This document shows positions 8,335 through 17,132 of a DNA stretch of 64,000 nt, in pieces (within the stretch, counting starts at the first letter, position 1; each line of letters starts with the position of its first letter). The notes under the pieces are model-generated. The model made no database searches, was not told the origin of the DNA, and saw only the letters and a list, made by a program, of their open reading frames with translations. The DNA is from Novosphingobium sp. PhB57 (GTDB taxonomy: Bacteria > Pseudomonadota > Alphaproteobacteria > Sphingomonadales > Sphingomonadaceae): assembly GCF_004342985.1 (NCBI RefSeq), contig NZ_SMBO01000003.1, positions 1-64,000 on the forward strand, in the 5' to 3' direction. A program made the translations under genes and the position numbers.

Positions 8335-11142
8335 TTGGAAAGCGCTGACGATGATGCATTCAACCGATCGCCTGGCAGCCGCTCCATCCCTCGCCGCCAG
8401 CTTCGCTTCACGCCGTATGGCCCGCTTGACCGACGGGGGCTGATCCGCGCCGGACTGGCGGGCGTATTCATGCCCGCGCTTCAGGCGCCGCTGCAGGCCG
8501 CATCATCGTCGCCTCCGCTCGTGCCGCGAAAGGTGACTGCCTTATTTGCGTCCCCCGGAAAGCCCTTCAGGCTGGGCTTCGACGGAGGGCGCGTCACCAG
8601 TCTCTCTGCCGCCTCGAAGGCTATACCGGGAGATTTCATCCATGCGGGCGCCGCGATGGGAAATGCCGCCGGGAATTACCGCATCGCCGATGGCCCATGG
8701 CAACGCTTTGAAACGCGCACGCAAGAACCTGAGGATGTCAAACAGACGGCGAATGGGTTGGAGGCGCGATATCGCCTGGCTCCGGGCATTTTCGTCACAT
8801 GCAGTTTCGCGCTTGAAGCCGATGGGCTGCGCCTCAACCTGACGCTTTCCAACGAAACGGCCCTGCCGATGGAATTCGGCGATCTTGCCCTTCCGCTGCC
8901 GATCAACATGATCCACGCGGCAAAGGACGATCCTGACGCCGTTCTCAAGCACAGCTTCATTTCCGGACGCAGTTCGCACATTTTCTGGCAGCGCAAAGAC
9001 AGTCTTACGCCTTGGCTTGCCATGCTTCCGGAAGAGGGCGCTGCGCTTGAATACTGGGATGCGCCCAAGGGGTTGCCAGACCTCTATCGGGTCTTTTTCC
9101 ACGCCGCCGCCGAAGTCGCCGCCGTGCAGGCGGCAGGCTCGCGCTGGCGCCTGCCTGCGACCAGCCTCACGCTCGCACCGGGGGAGACAGCCCGGAGAGG
9201 CGTTCGTTTCCTGCTCGTGGATGGCTACGCCGCGATGCGCCGGACCATCGCCGAGCACGGGCTGATCGACGTCGAAGTCGTGCCCGGCATGACCGTACCC
9301 ATCGATCTGGACGTAACTCTTTCACTGGGTTCGAGTGTGTCGGTCGTCCGGCTGGAGCCCGAACATCCTGCGCAGACCGAATGGACGCCGCTTGGCGAAC
9401 GGGCCGGACGGAAGCTCTTTCGCCTGCGCTTCGCCCGGCTCGGCGAAAACCACGTCACGCTGCATCAGGCGGACGGGGGGCGGACCACGCTGGAATTCTT
9501 CGTGACCGAACCGGTCGAGACGATGATCGCCAAGCGCGGGGCCTTCATTGCCGCGCACCGTCATCGCGATCCGGCGAAATGGTACGATGGTCTGCTGGCC
9601 GAATGGAACATGGAGAGCGAAACCCTGCTCGGGCCGGACAATTACGACCGGATCAAGGGCTGGCGCATCTACGAGGTGACCTGCGATGACCCGGGCCTCT
9701 CCAAGCCCGCCTTCCTTGCCGCCAAAAACGCGGAATACCCGGTGCAGGCCGAAATCGACGCCCTGGACGACTACGTCGAGCACTTCGTCTGGGGCGGCCT
9801 CCAGCGCACGACCGAGGAGCAATGGCCTTACGCGCTTTACGGCATTCCAGACTGGAAGCGGAACCGCGACAGTGTCGATCCGGGCGACAAGGGCCGCAAG
9901 CACTTCTGGCGGCCCTATGACTACCCCCACATCGCGCTCCTCTATTTCGCGCTCTATCGCATCGCGCGCGACCGGCACGGCTTCCACACGCGCCTTACCG
10001 CAACCGACTATCTCGAACGCGCCTTCGGCACTGCGCGGGCCATGTTCGTGATCCCCAAGGAGATCATCGGTTGGGAAGCGGATTCGACCGGTTTCTACAA
10101 TGAACTGGTCATACCCGAGGTGATCGAGGCCTTGCGCCTAGAAGGCCGTATGGCGCAGGCAGATGAACTGGCCGGGTACTGGGAGCGCAAAGTCGCTCAC
10201 TTCGTGAACGAAGTCGATGATCTCTTTGCCTCGGAATATGCATTCGATTCCACCGGCTTTGAATCCACGCAGGCGATTGCCCGCTATGCGCTCGACCGAC
10301 CGGAGCGCTTCCCGCCCGAACAGGCGCGCGCTTTCGCGAAACGCCAGATGGATGCAAACCTGTTCTGCCGGGGATGGCTGCAGCCCTCGTACTACACTCT
10401 CGGCAGCGATTATCGCGGACAGGCGGGCGATGCCTATACGCTCAGCTACATGGCGCAAATGGGCGGCTGGGCCATCCTCGATCATGCCTTGAACGATACC
10501 CCCGATTATCGTCCGCTGCTGCGGCTCGGCCATGCCTCGGCGTTGAGCAGTTGGGCGCTGCTGAACAGCGGGACGCCGGAAAGCGGCTATGGCTACTGGT
10601 ATCCCGGAAAGGCCAACGACGGCGGCGCGGGAGGCGGTTTTGAGCCTGCCGCCCTCGGCGAGACGTGGCTGGACCAGCCCCATCGGCATGGCTCGTGGTA
10701 CTATTCCTGCGAAATCGACCTCGGCTTCTGCGGCGCTCTGCGCGCAGCCGCCACCTCGCTGGTCGATGACGATCTGTTCGGCCGCATCGCTCTTTCCGGT
10801 GTGCTTGAAGAGCGCGATGACCAACTTCTGATCCATCCTCGCGACGGTGTGCGACGGCGCTTCCATGCACGCCTCGGAGAGCTTGGCCTTGATATCCAGT
10901 TGCTGGATGACGGCCGGTTCGCATCTGACACGCCGATCCGGGTGAGCCCTCGGCTCGAACGATGCGCGTTCGAGATCGACCACTCCGCCGGTCCGGCCCG
11001 CACCCTGAGGATACACATCGCGGGCAGGAACGGGCGGCGCTGGAAGCTGGCAGAATCGGACCGGCCTCCGGTTGCGGGCGTGCACACCATCGTCGTGAAG
11101 GAAGGCACTCAGCGCACCAGCCTAAGGGCCCGAGCCGAATAA
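8335..11142 (+). CDS. Tat-exported DUF5695-like protein (probable carbohydrate-active enzyme)
   Basis: A 935-residue protein. The start is TTG at 8335, supported by GGAGGTG a few bases upstream; the next in-frame ATG is far inside. An N-terminal RRGLIRAGLAGVF segment (about residues 33-45) looks like a twin-arginine signal and is followed by a hydrophobic stretch and ALQAA. A beta-rich N-terminal half (about 60-420) precedes a helical half (about 430-800) rich in aromatic and acidic motifs such as WGGLQRTTEEQWPYALYGI and YSCEIDLGFCGALRAA. This resembles a six-hairpin glycosidase and the DUF5695 family as I remember it. I cannot identify catalytic residues. Its divergent TonB receptor suggests it degrades an imported glycan. 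The family assignment should be confirmed by HMM search. Confidence 0.7.
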   Translation: MESADDDAFNRSPGSRSIPRRQLRFTPYGPLDRRGLIRAGLAGVFMPALQAPLQAASSSPPLVPRKVTALFASPGKPFRLGFDGGRVTSLSAASKAIPGDFIHAGAAMGNAAGNYRIADGPWQRFETRTQEPEDVKQTANGLEARYRLAPGIFVTCSFALEADGLRLNLTLSNETALPMEFGDLALPLPINMIHAAKDDPDAVLKHSFISGRSSHIFWQRKDSLTPWLAMLPEEGAALEYWDAPKGLPDLYRVFFHAAAEVAAVQAAGSRWRLPATSLTLAPGETARRGVRFLLVDGYAAMRRTIAEHGLIDVEVVPGMTVPIDLDVTLSLGSSVSVVRLEPEHPAQTEWTPLGERAGRKLFRLRFARLGENHVTLHQADGGRTTLEFFVTEPVETMIAKRGAFIAAHRHRDPAKWYDGLLAEWNMESETLLGPDNYDRIKGWRIYEVTCDDPGLSKPAFLAAKNAEYPVQAEIDALDDYVEHFVWGGLQRTTEEQWPYALYGIPDWKRNRDSVDPGDKGRKHFWRPYDYPHIALLYFALYRIARDRHGFHTRLTATDYLERAFGTARAMFVIPKEIIGWEADSTGFYNELVIPEVIEALRLEGRMAQADELAGYWERKVAHFVNEVDDLFASEYAFDSTGFESTQAIARYALDRPERFPPEQARAFAKRQMDANLFCRGWLQPSYYTLGSDYRGQAGDAYTLSYMAQMGGWAILDHALNDTPDYRPLLRLGHASALSSWALLNSGTPESGYGYWYPGKANDGGAGGGFEPAALGETWLDQPHRHGSWYYSCEIDLGFCGALRAAATSLVDDDLFGRIALSGVLEERDDQLLIHPRDGVRRRFHARLGELGLDIQLLDDGRFASDTPIRVSPRLERCAFEIDHSAGPARTLRIHIAGRNGRRWKLAESDRPPVAGVHTIVVKEGTQRTSLRARAE

Positions 11143-11299
11143 GCTGAGGTTCTCGCAGCTTCAACAGCCCGTCAACCCTTGCCATGGTAGCGACCCTTGC
11201 AAGACGGATCCGCTGATCCGGCGCGGCGGCTGGTTTATCCGCTGACGCCGGAACCGGTCACTGGGCATTGATCGCCCATGCCCTGGAGGCGGTCGATCA

Positions 11300-12046
11300 T
11301 TACCATTGCTTTAAAAGCAGATCGCCGGAATCCGTGCACGCATAAAGGCCCGCTGTGGGACCATAAGCGTGCGTCGTTGCCAAGGCGACCGCGGGACGAG
11401 CGCCCTCGTCGGGCGAATGGCCGGGACCATTGCCCGTCATGTCCGTGGAGGTAAGGCCGGGATCGACCGCATTCACCTTGATCCCGTCACTCGCCAGTTC
11501 CTTGGCCAACTTGACGGTCAGCATGTTGAGCGCTGTCTTCGACGCGCAATATCCGGCAAAGCCCACCGGCCAGGTCTCACTGCGCATGTCCAGTGCCTCG
11601 CCAAGGGAACTCAATCCACTGCTCATCATCACAATCCGGGCAGAACCGGACTTGCGGAGCAGGGGCAGAAAGGCCTGCGTTACCCGCATGACGCCGAAAA
11701 CATTTGTCTCGAACATCTGCGCCATCTCGTCGATCGATTCCTCGGCTACGGATGGCGGCGGGGCGAACATGAGGCCCGCGTTGTTCACCAGCGCATCCAG
11801 CCAGCCAGCCTCGCGCTCGACCGTCGCTGCTGCGCCGGCGACACTGATGGCATCGGTGACATCGAGTTGCACGGCATGGGCATCGATGCCTGCCTTCCGC
11901 AAGGTATCGGCGGCAGCTTCACCGCGCTTCAGGTCCCGGCATCCCAGCCAGACACTGTAACCGCGCGCGCCCAACTGGCGCGCAATGGCAAAGCCGATGC
12001 CCTTGTTGGCGCCCGTCACGAGGGCAATGCGGTTCGTGCTCGACAT
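11300..12046 (-). CDS. SDR-family oxidoreductase, carbonyl-reductase-like
   Basis: A 248-residue classical SDR. TGANKGIGFAIARQLGARG (residues 14-32) is the NADP-binding motif, an NNAG motif (LVNNAGLMFAP) follows near 88, and the active site shows MMSSGLSSLG with YCASK (about residues 168-172). The TGANKGIG variant and the long insertion before YCASK resemble plant/animal carbonyl-reductase-like SDRs. It is encoded directly downstream of the MarR gene on the same strand, with a 53-bp spacer that contains a palindromic site at 12083-12095. It is probably repressed by that MarR protein; its substrate is unknown. Confidence 0.85.
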   Translation of the reverse strand: MSSTNRIALVTGANKGIGFAIARQLGARGYSVWLGCRDLKRGEAAADTLRKAGIDAHAVQLDVTDAISVAGAAATVEREAGWLDALVNNAGLMFAPPPSVAEESIDEMAQMFETNVFGVMRVTQAFLPLLRKSGSARIVMMSSGLSSLGEALDMRSETWPVGFAGYCASKTALNMLTVKLAKELASDGIKVNAVDPGLTSTDMTGNGPGHSPDEGARPAVALATTHAYGPTAGLYACTDSGDLLLKQW

Positions 12047-12082
12047 ACTATCTCATCCTGACCATCAATCAGGCTAGGATAG

Positions 12083-12095
12083 TACGATATTCGTA
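12083..12095. promoter_or_regulatory. candidate MarR operator, TACGATATTCGTA
   Basis: A 13-bp near-palindrome (TACGA, TAT, TCGTA) in the short spacer between the MarR gene and the SDR gene it precedes. One-base variants recur at 8298-8310 upstream of the DUF5695-like gene, with a related octamer at 8219. It would allow separate control of the SDR even if the two genes are partly co-transcribed. Confidence 0.5.
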
Positions 12096-12099
12096 TTAT

Positions 12100-12534
12100 T
12101 CAAGTTTCGTGTTGCGCGATCTTCAGGGTGAGGCGAACGAAATCGGCGCGCTCTGCCGGGTCGAGCGGCTCCAGCATGGCGTTACAGGCGTCCTGATAGC
12201 CCTCCATGTAGCCTGCCACGGTATCCTTGCCCCCTTGGGTCAGGTTCAGAGCCACCGATCTGCGGTTCGTCTCGGGCCGGTGCCGCTCGATCATGCCGCG
12301 ACGCACGAGGCGGTCGATCGAGGACGACATCGTGGTGAGCGCAACCTGAAGATGCCTCGCGACATCACCCAGTTTGCAGTCCGGATTGTCGTCGATGAAG
12401 AGCAGCGCCTGCACATCAAGGGCATTGAGCGAATTGGCGATCGCCGCAGTCGCTTCAGCCACTTTGAAACGACGGGTGAACCGCTCAAAGGCGAGGGTGA
12501 GTTGTCTCAGTTGTTCGGCAGGAGGAGCGATCAT
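12100..12534 (-). CDS. MarR-family transcriptional regulator
   Basis: About 144 residues. The start is placed at ATG 12534 (MIAPPAEQL), which has AAGGG a few bases upstream; an ATG at 12549 is less well supported. The winged HTH spans about residues 45-105, with LGDVARHLQVALTTMSSSIDRLVRRGMI as recognition region and wing; the flanking helices at both ends provide the dimer interface. MarR proteins are usually repressors released by small phenolic or lipid ligands. Likely targets are the SDR immediately downstream and, from shared palindromes, the divergent receptor/DUF5695 pair 4 kb away. Confidence 0.88.
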   Translation of the reverse strand: MIAPPAEQLRQLTLAFERFTRRFKVAEATAAIANSLNALDVQALLFIDDNPDCKLGDVARHLQVALTTMSSSIDRLVRRGMIERHRPETNRRSVALNLTQGGKDTVAGYMEGYQDACNAMLEPLDPAERADFVRLTLKIAQHET

Positions 12535-12549
12535 GCACCCTTGAAGCAT

Positions 12550-12939
12550 CTTTGGGGCCGGCGGGTAAACCCCGGTGCGTCAGGTCCATCACATTAAGCG
12601 GCAGCTTCCCGAAAGTGCCTGGGTCCTCTGACGCGGCTCGCCTCAAACGTCAATCAGGTCATGGCCATAAGGGTGAACTCGCGGATCGATGGTCACAATA
12701 GTATGCGCTGTCGCACCAGGCAATCGGGACCGCGGTGGCGCAGGGTGCGCTGGGTATGGGGCTGGATCTTCGGATAATGGTTTTGACGGAGGCGGGTTTT
12801 GCCCAGAGCGGCCGCGCTCGGTGACGATTGCGAGCGGTAGCTACGCTCCGTCGGCGAAGTCTACGCCAGCGCGCGTGTTTCGCTGTAATGCCTTGGCCGC
12901 GCCGCCGGACCAGTATGGCGCCGCGGCGCGACGTTCGGG
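12550..12939. other. 390-bp spacer without a recognisable gene
   Basis: The spacer between the MarR start and the DUF4198 stop holds open frames on both strands, but none has a convincing ribosome site or a recognisable family pattern. The stretch 12735-12810 has some protein-like composition on the plus strand and may be a gene remnant, but I cannot name it. Confidence 0.4.
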
Positions 12940-13677
12940 TTACTCCGGCCTGTGTTCCAGCGTGAAGCTGAGCGTCGCGGTGTGCTCGACATTACGATAC
13001 TTGGCGGGATTGTCGCTGGGGCCGTCGTAGACGGCATGGATGACGTTGAGCCCCTGATTGCGAACGGCAAAGGTGACGGTGCCGTCGGAGCCGGTGACGG
13101 TTTCCTTGGCGTCCGGATCGTTGACGAAGTCGTTGATAAGGCGCGCGCCCGCCACCGGCCGGCCTTTATACAGCACCTTGTACGTCAGCTTCTGGCCCAG
13201 CATCGCCGGGATCGGGCCGGCGGGGACGATCTGCAGGGTCTGGCCGGGAAGCGCAGGGACGGTGCCGGCGGACGGGCCCTGAATCCGGACGGCATACTTG
13301 ATGTTCTTGGTGGAGATGTCGGCGCCGGGCATCTCGTCCAGGCCCTTCTTCTCGTACTCGCCGCCCTTCATCCGCGACCAAACGCCGTTCTGCAGGATCG
13401 CAGTCACGAACCTGGGCCTGGTTTCGGTTTCGACGAGCATCGCGAGCCCCGAGATCCGGTGCTGCGCCTTGATCGGCTTGACCTCGGCATCGTAGGCGGC
13501 AACCGTATCGATCAACGGCTCCCGCTTCACCATGTCGAGATCGTCGGCGCCTTCGCCGTAGATCAGCACGATCTGCTTCGAGCGTTCGGTAATGTAGATG
13601 CCGTGCGCCTGGGCGGGCAGTGCGGGCGCGAGCAGCAGAGCGGTGAGGATCGCGGCTTTCATGGCAGTCTTCATCAT
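12940..13677 (-). CDS. periplasmic DUF4198 protein, probable cobalt/nickel uptake component
   Basis: About 245 residues. The start is ATG 13677 (MMKTAMKAAILTA), with AAGGA five bases upstream. The signal peptide ends PAQAHG; the mature protein starts with His-Gly as in DUF4198 proteins, which are beta-rich and were linked to nickel/cobalt transport by co-occurrence with CbiMQO/NikMQO systems. A late GRPVAGARLINDF segment followed by an FAVRNQGLNVIHAVYDG segment marks the C-terminal Ig-like domain. It lies 47 bp downstream of a siderophore-type TonB receptor that is preceded by a cobalamin riboswitch. This supports a role in moving cobalt or a corrinoid across the periplasm. No inner-membrane transporter is present beside it. 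Confidence 0.8.
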   Translation of the reverse strand: MMKTAMKAAILTALLLAPALPAQAHGIYITERSKQIVLIYGEGADDLDMVKREPLIDTVAAYDAEVKPIKAQHRISGLAMLVETETRPRFVTAILQNGVWSRMKGGEYEKKGLDEMPGADISTKNIKYAVRIQGPSAGTVPALPGQTLQIVPAGPIPAMLGQKLTYKVLYKGRPVAGARLINDFVNDPDAKETVTGSDGTVTFAVRNQGLNVIHAVYDGPSDNPAKYRNVEHTATLSFTLEHRPE

Positions 13678-13724
13678 GCACATCCTTGCTTGAGTTCGGC
13701 GGACGAGACGGGTCTTGCCGGCCA

Positions 13725-15821
13725 TCACAGGCCGACCGTGATGCTGGCGATCGCGCTGAGCGGAGCGCCGGGATACAGATTGCTGCCGAAGCCGCGCTCG
13801 GCGTATTTCTTGTCGAACAGGTTGTTGACGTTGACCTGCAGCTTCACGTTCTCGGCCAGCGGATAGTAGGCCAGCAGGTTCACCGTTGCGTAAGAGCGGA
13901 TGTAAGGCGCGGTCGCCGCAGTGCCGGCGATGCGCCCACCGACGTAAGTGACGCCAGCACCCGCGCCGAGCCCCTTGAGGGCGCCTTCCTGCACTTCGTA
14001 GACGTTGAGCAGGCTGGCCGAATGGCGCGGCGTGTTGGGCAGGCGTTGGCCCAGCCGCAGGCGATTGTCCCTGGTCACTTCGGTATCGGCGAAGACATAG
14101 CCGCCCACGATCCGCCATGCCCTGGTCAGGTTGCCCGTGATCGAGAAGTCGATGCCCCGGCTGCGCACTTCGCCGGCGGCGATACTGTAATCCAGATTGT
14201 CCAGGTCAGTGGTCGCGACGTTCTGCTTGGTGGTGTGGAACAGCGCCGCCGTTGCGCTCAGCCTGCCGTCCAGCAGTTCCAGCTTCACACCGGCCTCGTA
14301 GCTGGTGCCGCGTTCCGGCGCGATGACGTTGCCGTTCACGTCCGCTGCGGTGTTCGGCTTGTTGGAGCGGGCATAGCTGCCGTAGACCGAAACTTGCGGA
14401 GCCAGCACGAAGACGGTCCCAAGGCGCGGCGTAAATACCGTCTGCTTGAACGCAGAAGTGACCCCGTTGCGCAAGTTCAGGTTGTCGCTCTCGTATCGCT
14501 CCAGTCGTCCGCCGACCAGCAGCTTCAGCCAGGGCAGCAATGACACCTGGTCCTGGGCGTAGCCCGCGAATGTGCGCGTCTGGGTGCGGATGCTGGTGAA
14601 CGTGCCGTTCAGCGGCGGGATTGCGGAGCCATAGACAGGCGCGAAGATGTCCAGCGTGAAGGGCGACAGCGTCGGGCTCGAATTGCGGATGACCTCGGTA
14701 TAGTGGAAGGCTTCGAACTCGGCGCCCAGCAGCACTTCGTGCTCGACGCTGCCGGTGGCGAACTGGCCGGTCAGGTTCACCTGTGCATCCAGATCGCGCC
14801 ACCGCAAGGTACGCTCGCTATAAGTGCGCACCAGGGTGCGGCCATCTGCGCGCAGACTGGAGGCCTGGATGCCGGGGCCGCCCAACTCGCCATTGTAATA
14901 CTGGGCTCCCGCCCGCAGCTTCCAGTCGGGCGCCAGCTTGTATTCCGCGACGAGGCTGCCAAGGCCATTGCGCACGCGCCACCGGCCTACGGACGGCTCG
15001 CCGAAGAACCGTGAAGCGGGAATGGCGATGTCGAGCTGGTTGCTGAAGGCGGGATTGCCGCGGTCCAGCGGGGTCTTCACCTGCACGAACTCGCTGCTGA
15101 GAGTGAACGTCAGGTCCGGCGAGGCATCCCAGGCGACGACCGGCGCAACCACGATGCGGTCGGACTGGACATGATCGCGGAAGCTGTCGCCACCTTCCAC
15201 GGCCGCGCCGAGGCGGTAACGCACGGTCTTTGCGCTATCGATGGGACCGGTGGCATCGACCGTTCCGCGCCAACCGCCGAAGCTGTCGATCCGGCCGCTG
15301 ACGGTCTGGGCCATCCTGTCGGCAGGTCCGCGCGAAACGATGTTGAACGTGCCGCCCGGATCTCCGCGACCATACAGCAGGGCAGCGGGGCCACGCAGCA
15401 CCTCCACGCGCTCGACGGCGATGGAGTCCGGTGCCGGCGGATAGCCGCGGTTCATCGGAAAACCGTTGCGGAAGTATTCCGAGGTTGTGAAACCACGCAA
15501 GTTGTAGTCGGTGAGACCGGTGCCCCCGAAGTTGTTGCCGCGCGTGATGCCGCCGGCATAGGCTAGCACGTCCTCGACACGGTTCGCTTGCAGATCGTCG
15601 ACCACCTGCCGCGTCAGCACGGTCACGGACTGCGGCACTTCGAGTAAGGGCGTGTCCGTGCGCGTCGCGCTGCTGGAGCGGGTTACGTTGTAAGCCCCGG
15701 TCTTGCCCGTGACGACGATCGTATTGTCGGCGGGCTCGGTCTCGGCAGCAGCCGCCATCGTGGGAACCGACGATAATGCGAGGCTTCCTGAAAGCAGCGC
15801 GGTCTTGGTATTTTGTCTCAA
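13725..15821 (-). CDS. siderophore-type TonB-dependent receptor under cobalamin riboswitch control
   Basis: About 698 residues from a proposed TTG start at 15821 (LRQNTKTALLSGSLALSS, signal peptide ending MAAAAE), with GGGGGA five bases upstream. The frame is open to 15920, so the start is uncertain. The mature N-terminus carries a TonB box (NTIVVTGKTG). The plug is FhuE/FpvA-like (VPQSVTVLTRQVVDDL, RVEVLRGPAALLYGRGDPGGTFNIVSR split across about 90-210), and the barrel ends NLYPGAPLSAIASITVGL. By homology it would be called a ferric-siderophore receptor. The riboswitch upstream and the DUF4198 gene downstream instead argue that its cargo is cobalt-chelate or corrinoid. Confidence 0.88.
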   Translation of the reverse strand: MRQNTKTALLSGSLALSSVPTMAAAAETEPADNTIVVTGKTGAYNVTRSSSATRTDTPLLEVPQSVTVLTRQVVDDLQANRVEDVLAYAGGITRGNNFGGTGLTDYNLRGFTTSEYFRNGFPMNRGYPPAPDSIAVERVEVLRGPAALLYGRGDPGGTFNIVSRGPADRMAQTVSGRIDSFGGWRGTVDATGPIDSAKTVRYRLGAAVEGGDSFRDHVQSDRIVVAPVVAWDASPDLTFTLSSEFVQVKTPLDRGNPAFSNQLDIAIPASRFFGEPSVGRWRVRNGLGSLVAEYKLAPDWKLRAGAQYYNGELGGPGIQASSLRADGRTLVRTYSERTLRWRDLDAQVNLTGQFATGSVEHEVLLGAEFEAFHYTEVIRNSSPTLSPFTLDIFAPVYGSAIPPLNGTFTSIRTQTRTFAGYAQDQVSLLPWLKLLVGGRLERYESDNLNLRNGVTSAFKQTVFTPRLGTVFVLAPQVSVYGSYARSNKPNTAADVNGNVIAPERGTSYEAGVKLELLDGRLSATAALFHTTKQNVATTDLDNLDYSIAAGEVRSRGIDFSITGNLTRAWRIVGGYVFADTEVTRDNRLRLGQRLPNTPRHSASLLNVYEVQEGALKGLGAGAGVTYVGGRIAGTAATAPYIRSYATVNLLAYYPLAENVKLQVNVNNLFDKKYAERGFGSNLYPGAPLSAIASITVGL

Positions 15822-15927
15822 TGCAATCCCCCGGGGCGTCGAGCAACACCGGGCAGGAGGCGTCCGCGCGAACGGTCGGCGCGCGCGGTGGCCGGACACC
15901 CCAAAAGGCGGCTGACGCACGACACCG

Positions 15928-15945
15928 ATGCGGCCTCCGCCGCAT
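15928..15945 (-). other. short GC-rich hairpin in the riboswitch leader
   Basis: A 7-bp perfect stem (ATGCGGC with GCCGCAT) closing a 4-base loop lies between the riboswitch aptamer and the receptor start. It is not followed by a U tract, so it is not a classic terminator. It could be part of the expression platform, but I cannot show which alternative pairing it competes with. Confidence 0.3.
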
Positions 15946-16013
15946 TCTCGTCGCTCAGACGGAGAAAACTGACCGTGCCAAGACCATCCCCTGGGTCAGG
16001 CAAGAGCGACCGG

Positions 16014-16235
16014 TGCGACGGCAGGTCTCCTGGCTTGCGGGTCATAGCTTGATGCACGGCCTTCCCAGGCCTCGCAGGATTTAGCGTCCGGCCCAGTGGC
16101 TGGCGGCTCGGGCATTTCCCGTCCGCACATGTGCATCGCGCTCGCCGCTCACAGTTGCAGGGACAGCCTCGGATTCAAAGGCGCAGAGCCCTTTCACCGT
16201 GTTCCCTTTTAAGCCTTTTCCAAGGCACCGACGCG
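16014..16235 (-). promoter_or_regulatory. cobalamin riboswitch
   Basis: Read on the minus strand, the region shows the conserved order of the AdoCbl aptamer: GGTGCC near 16227, GGGAACACGGTGAAAGGG near 16200, CCCTGCAACTGTGAGC near 16155, CCACTGGGCC near 16095, CTGGGAAGGCCG near 16065, and the B12 box AGCCAGGAGACCTGCC at about 16020-16035. The order and spacing match the cobalamin family. It ends about 190 nt upstream of the TonB receptor start at 15821. Known members repress when cobalamin is abundant. Confidence 0.95.
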
Positions 16236-16660
16236 ATCAGCCCGGGAGCTGAAGCGCCCAGGCCCGGTTGGCGATATCCGTGATGATCTCAATTCGCAAT
16301 AGCATAAACGCTGCCTGGAATGTCGGTATCCGTCGGCGGCGATGCTTTCGGGAATGATCGTCTGGGCGAACGAGGGGTTTCCAACTCACTGCTCGCGGTA
16401 GCGTAGCGCTTCAGCCATGGTCTCACGTTGCATTATTGAATTTCACTCAGTGCTGCATGTTCATCTTTCAGGCTAATGCATGATGGCGCCCGCGCCTAGA
16501 TGGTGGCCATGACGATTTTCGTTGCCACACCCACCGGCCTTGCGCCGCCTCGATGCGCAAATTGGCGCTCTGCCAGGCAGACGCATGGCGCCTGAAGCCA
16601 ATAGCCTTCTCAAAGACAAAGCTCGCGGTGGAGGGGCTCGCTTTCCAATGGAGACATCCC
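16236..16660. other. intergenic region between riboswitch and truncated hydrolase
   Basis: About 425 bp between two divergent units. It must hold the promoter of the riboswitch-controlled transcript (minus strand) and any promoter for the hydrolase remnant (plus strand). I see no clear palindrome, repeat or coding region; open frames here lack family patterns. Confidence 0.4.
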
Positions 16661-17128
16661 ATGCCCAGACACGAGCCGTTCGGACACCAGGCCTGGCACC
16701 AGGCCTGGGCGTCTTCAGGAACCCCCCGGCGCTCCATTCTGCAACTCTCTGCCAGCGCAGTTGCACTTGGCTTCCTTCCCTTCACCATCCCATTCGCGGA
16801 GGCACAAGACATGTCCAACGGCACAGATAATTTCTACGTGAGTGACCGCGTCACGATCGAGAAAGTCACCTTCAGAAACCAATACGGCATGACCGTCGCC
16901 GGCAATCTCTTCATGGCCGACGATCTGGATCGAGGCCGCCGCCACGGCGCCCTTGTCGTAGGCCATCTAATGGGCGCGGTGAAGGAGCAGAGCGCGAACT
17001 TCTATGCCACCAGGATGGCGGAGCAGGGCTTCGTCACCAATTGGTCAGGCGCCCCAGCGAACGGTGCCTCTGCCGTGTTGCCGAGCATCGACATGGCACG
17101 CGGCAGCAGATCCGCGCATTCAAGGTAA
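16661..17128 (+). pseudogene. Tat-exported alpha/beta hydrolase, 3'-truncated
   Basis: ATG 16661 has GGAGA six bases upstream and opens a 155-residue frame. RRSILQLSASAVALG at about residues 26-40 looks like a twin-arginine signal. The following KVTFRNQYGMTVAGNLFMAD and VVGHLMGAVKEQSANFYAT segments match the N-terminal strands of YcjY-like alpha/beta hydrolases, which are about 320-350 residues long. Homology stops at MAEQGFVT (about 17038). The nucleophile elbow, acid and histidine are all missing, and the last 29 residues look unrelated. The gene was therefore cut by a deletion. The MFS gene starts 4 bp after its stop, so transcription may still pass through it. Confidence 0.75.
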
Positions 17129-17132
17129 AAGC

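Noticed and set aside
12689..13030. Plus-strand open frame of 113 codons before the DUF4198 gene
   Set aside because: Overlaps the 3' end of the DUF4198 gene, has no ribosome site and no family pattern; kept only as a note on the spacer.
15928..15945. Interpreting the short hairpin in the riboswitch leader as an intrinsic terminator
   Set aside because: No U tract follows on the minus strand; it is listed only as a possible part of the expression platform.
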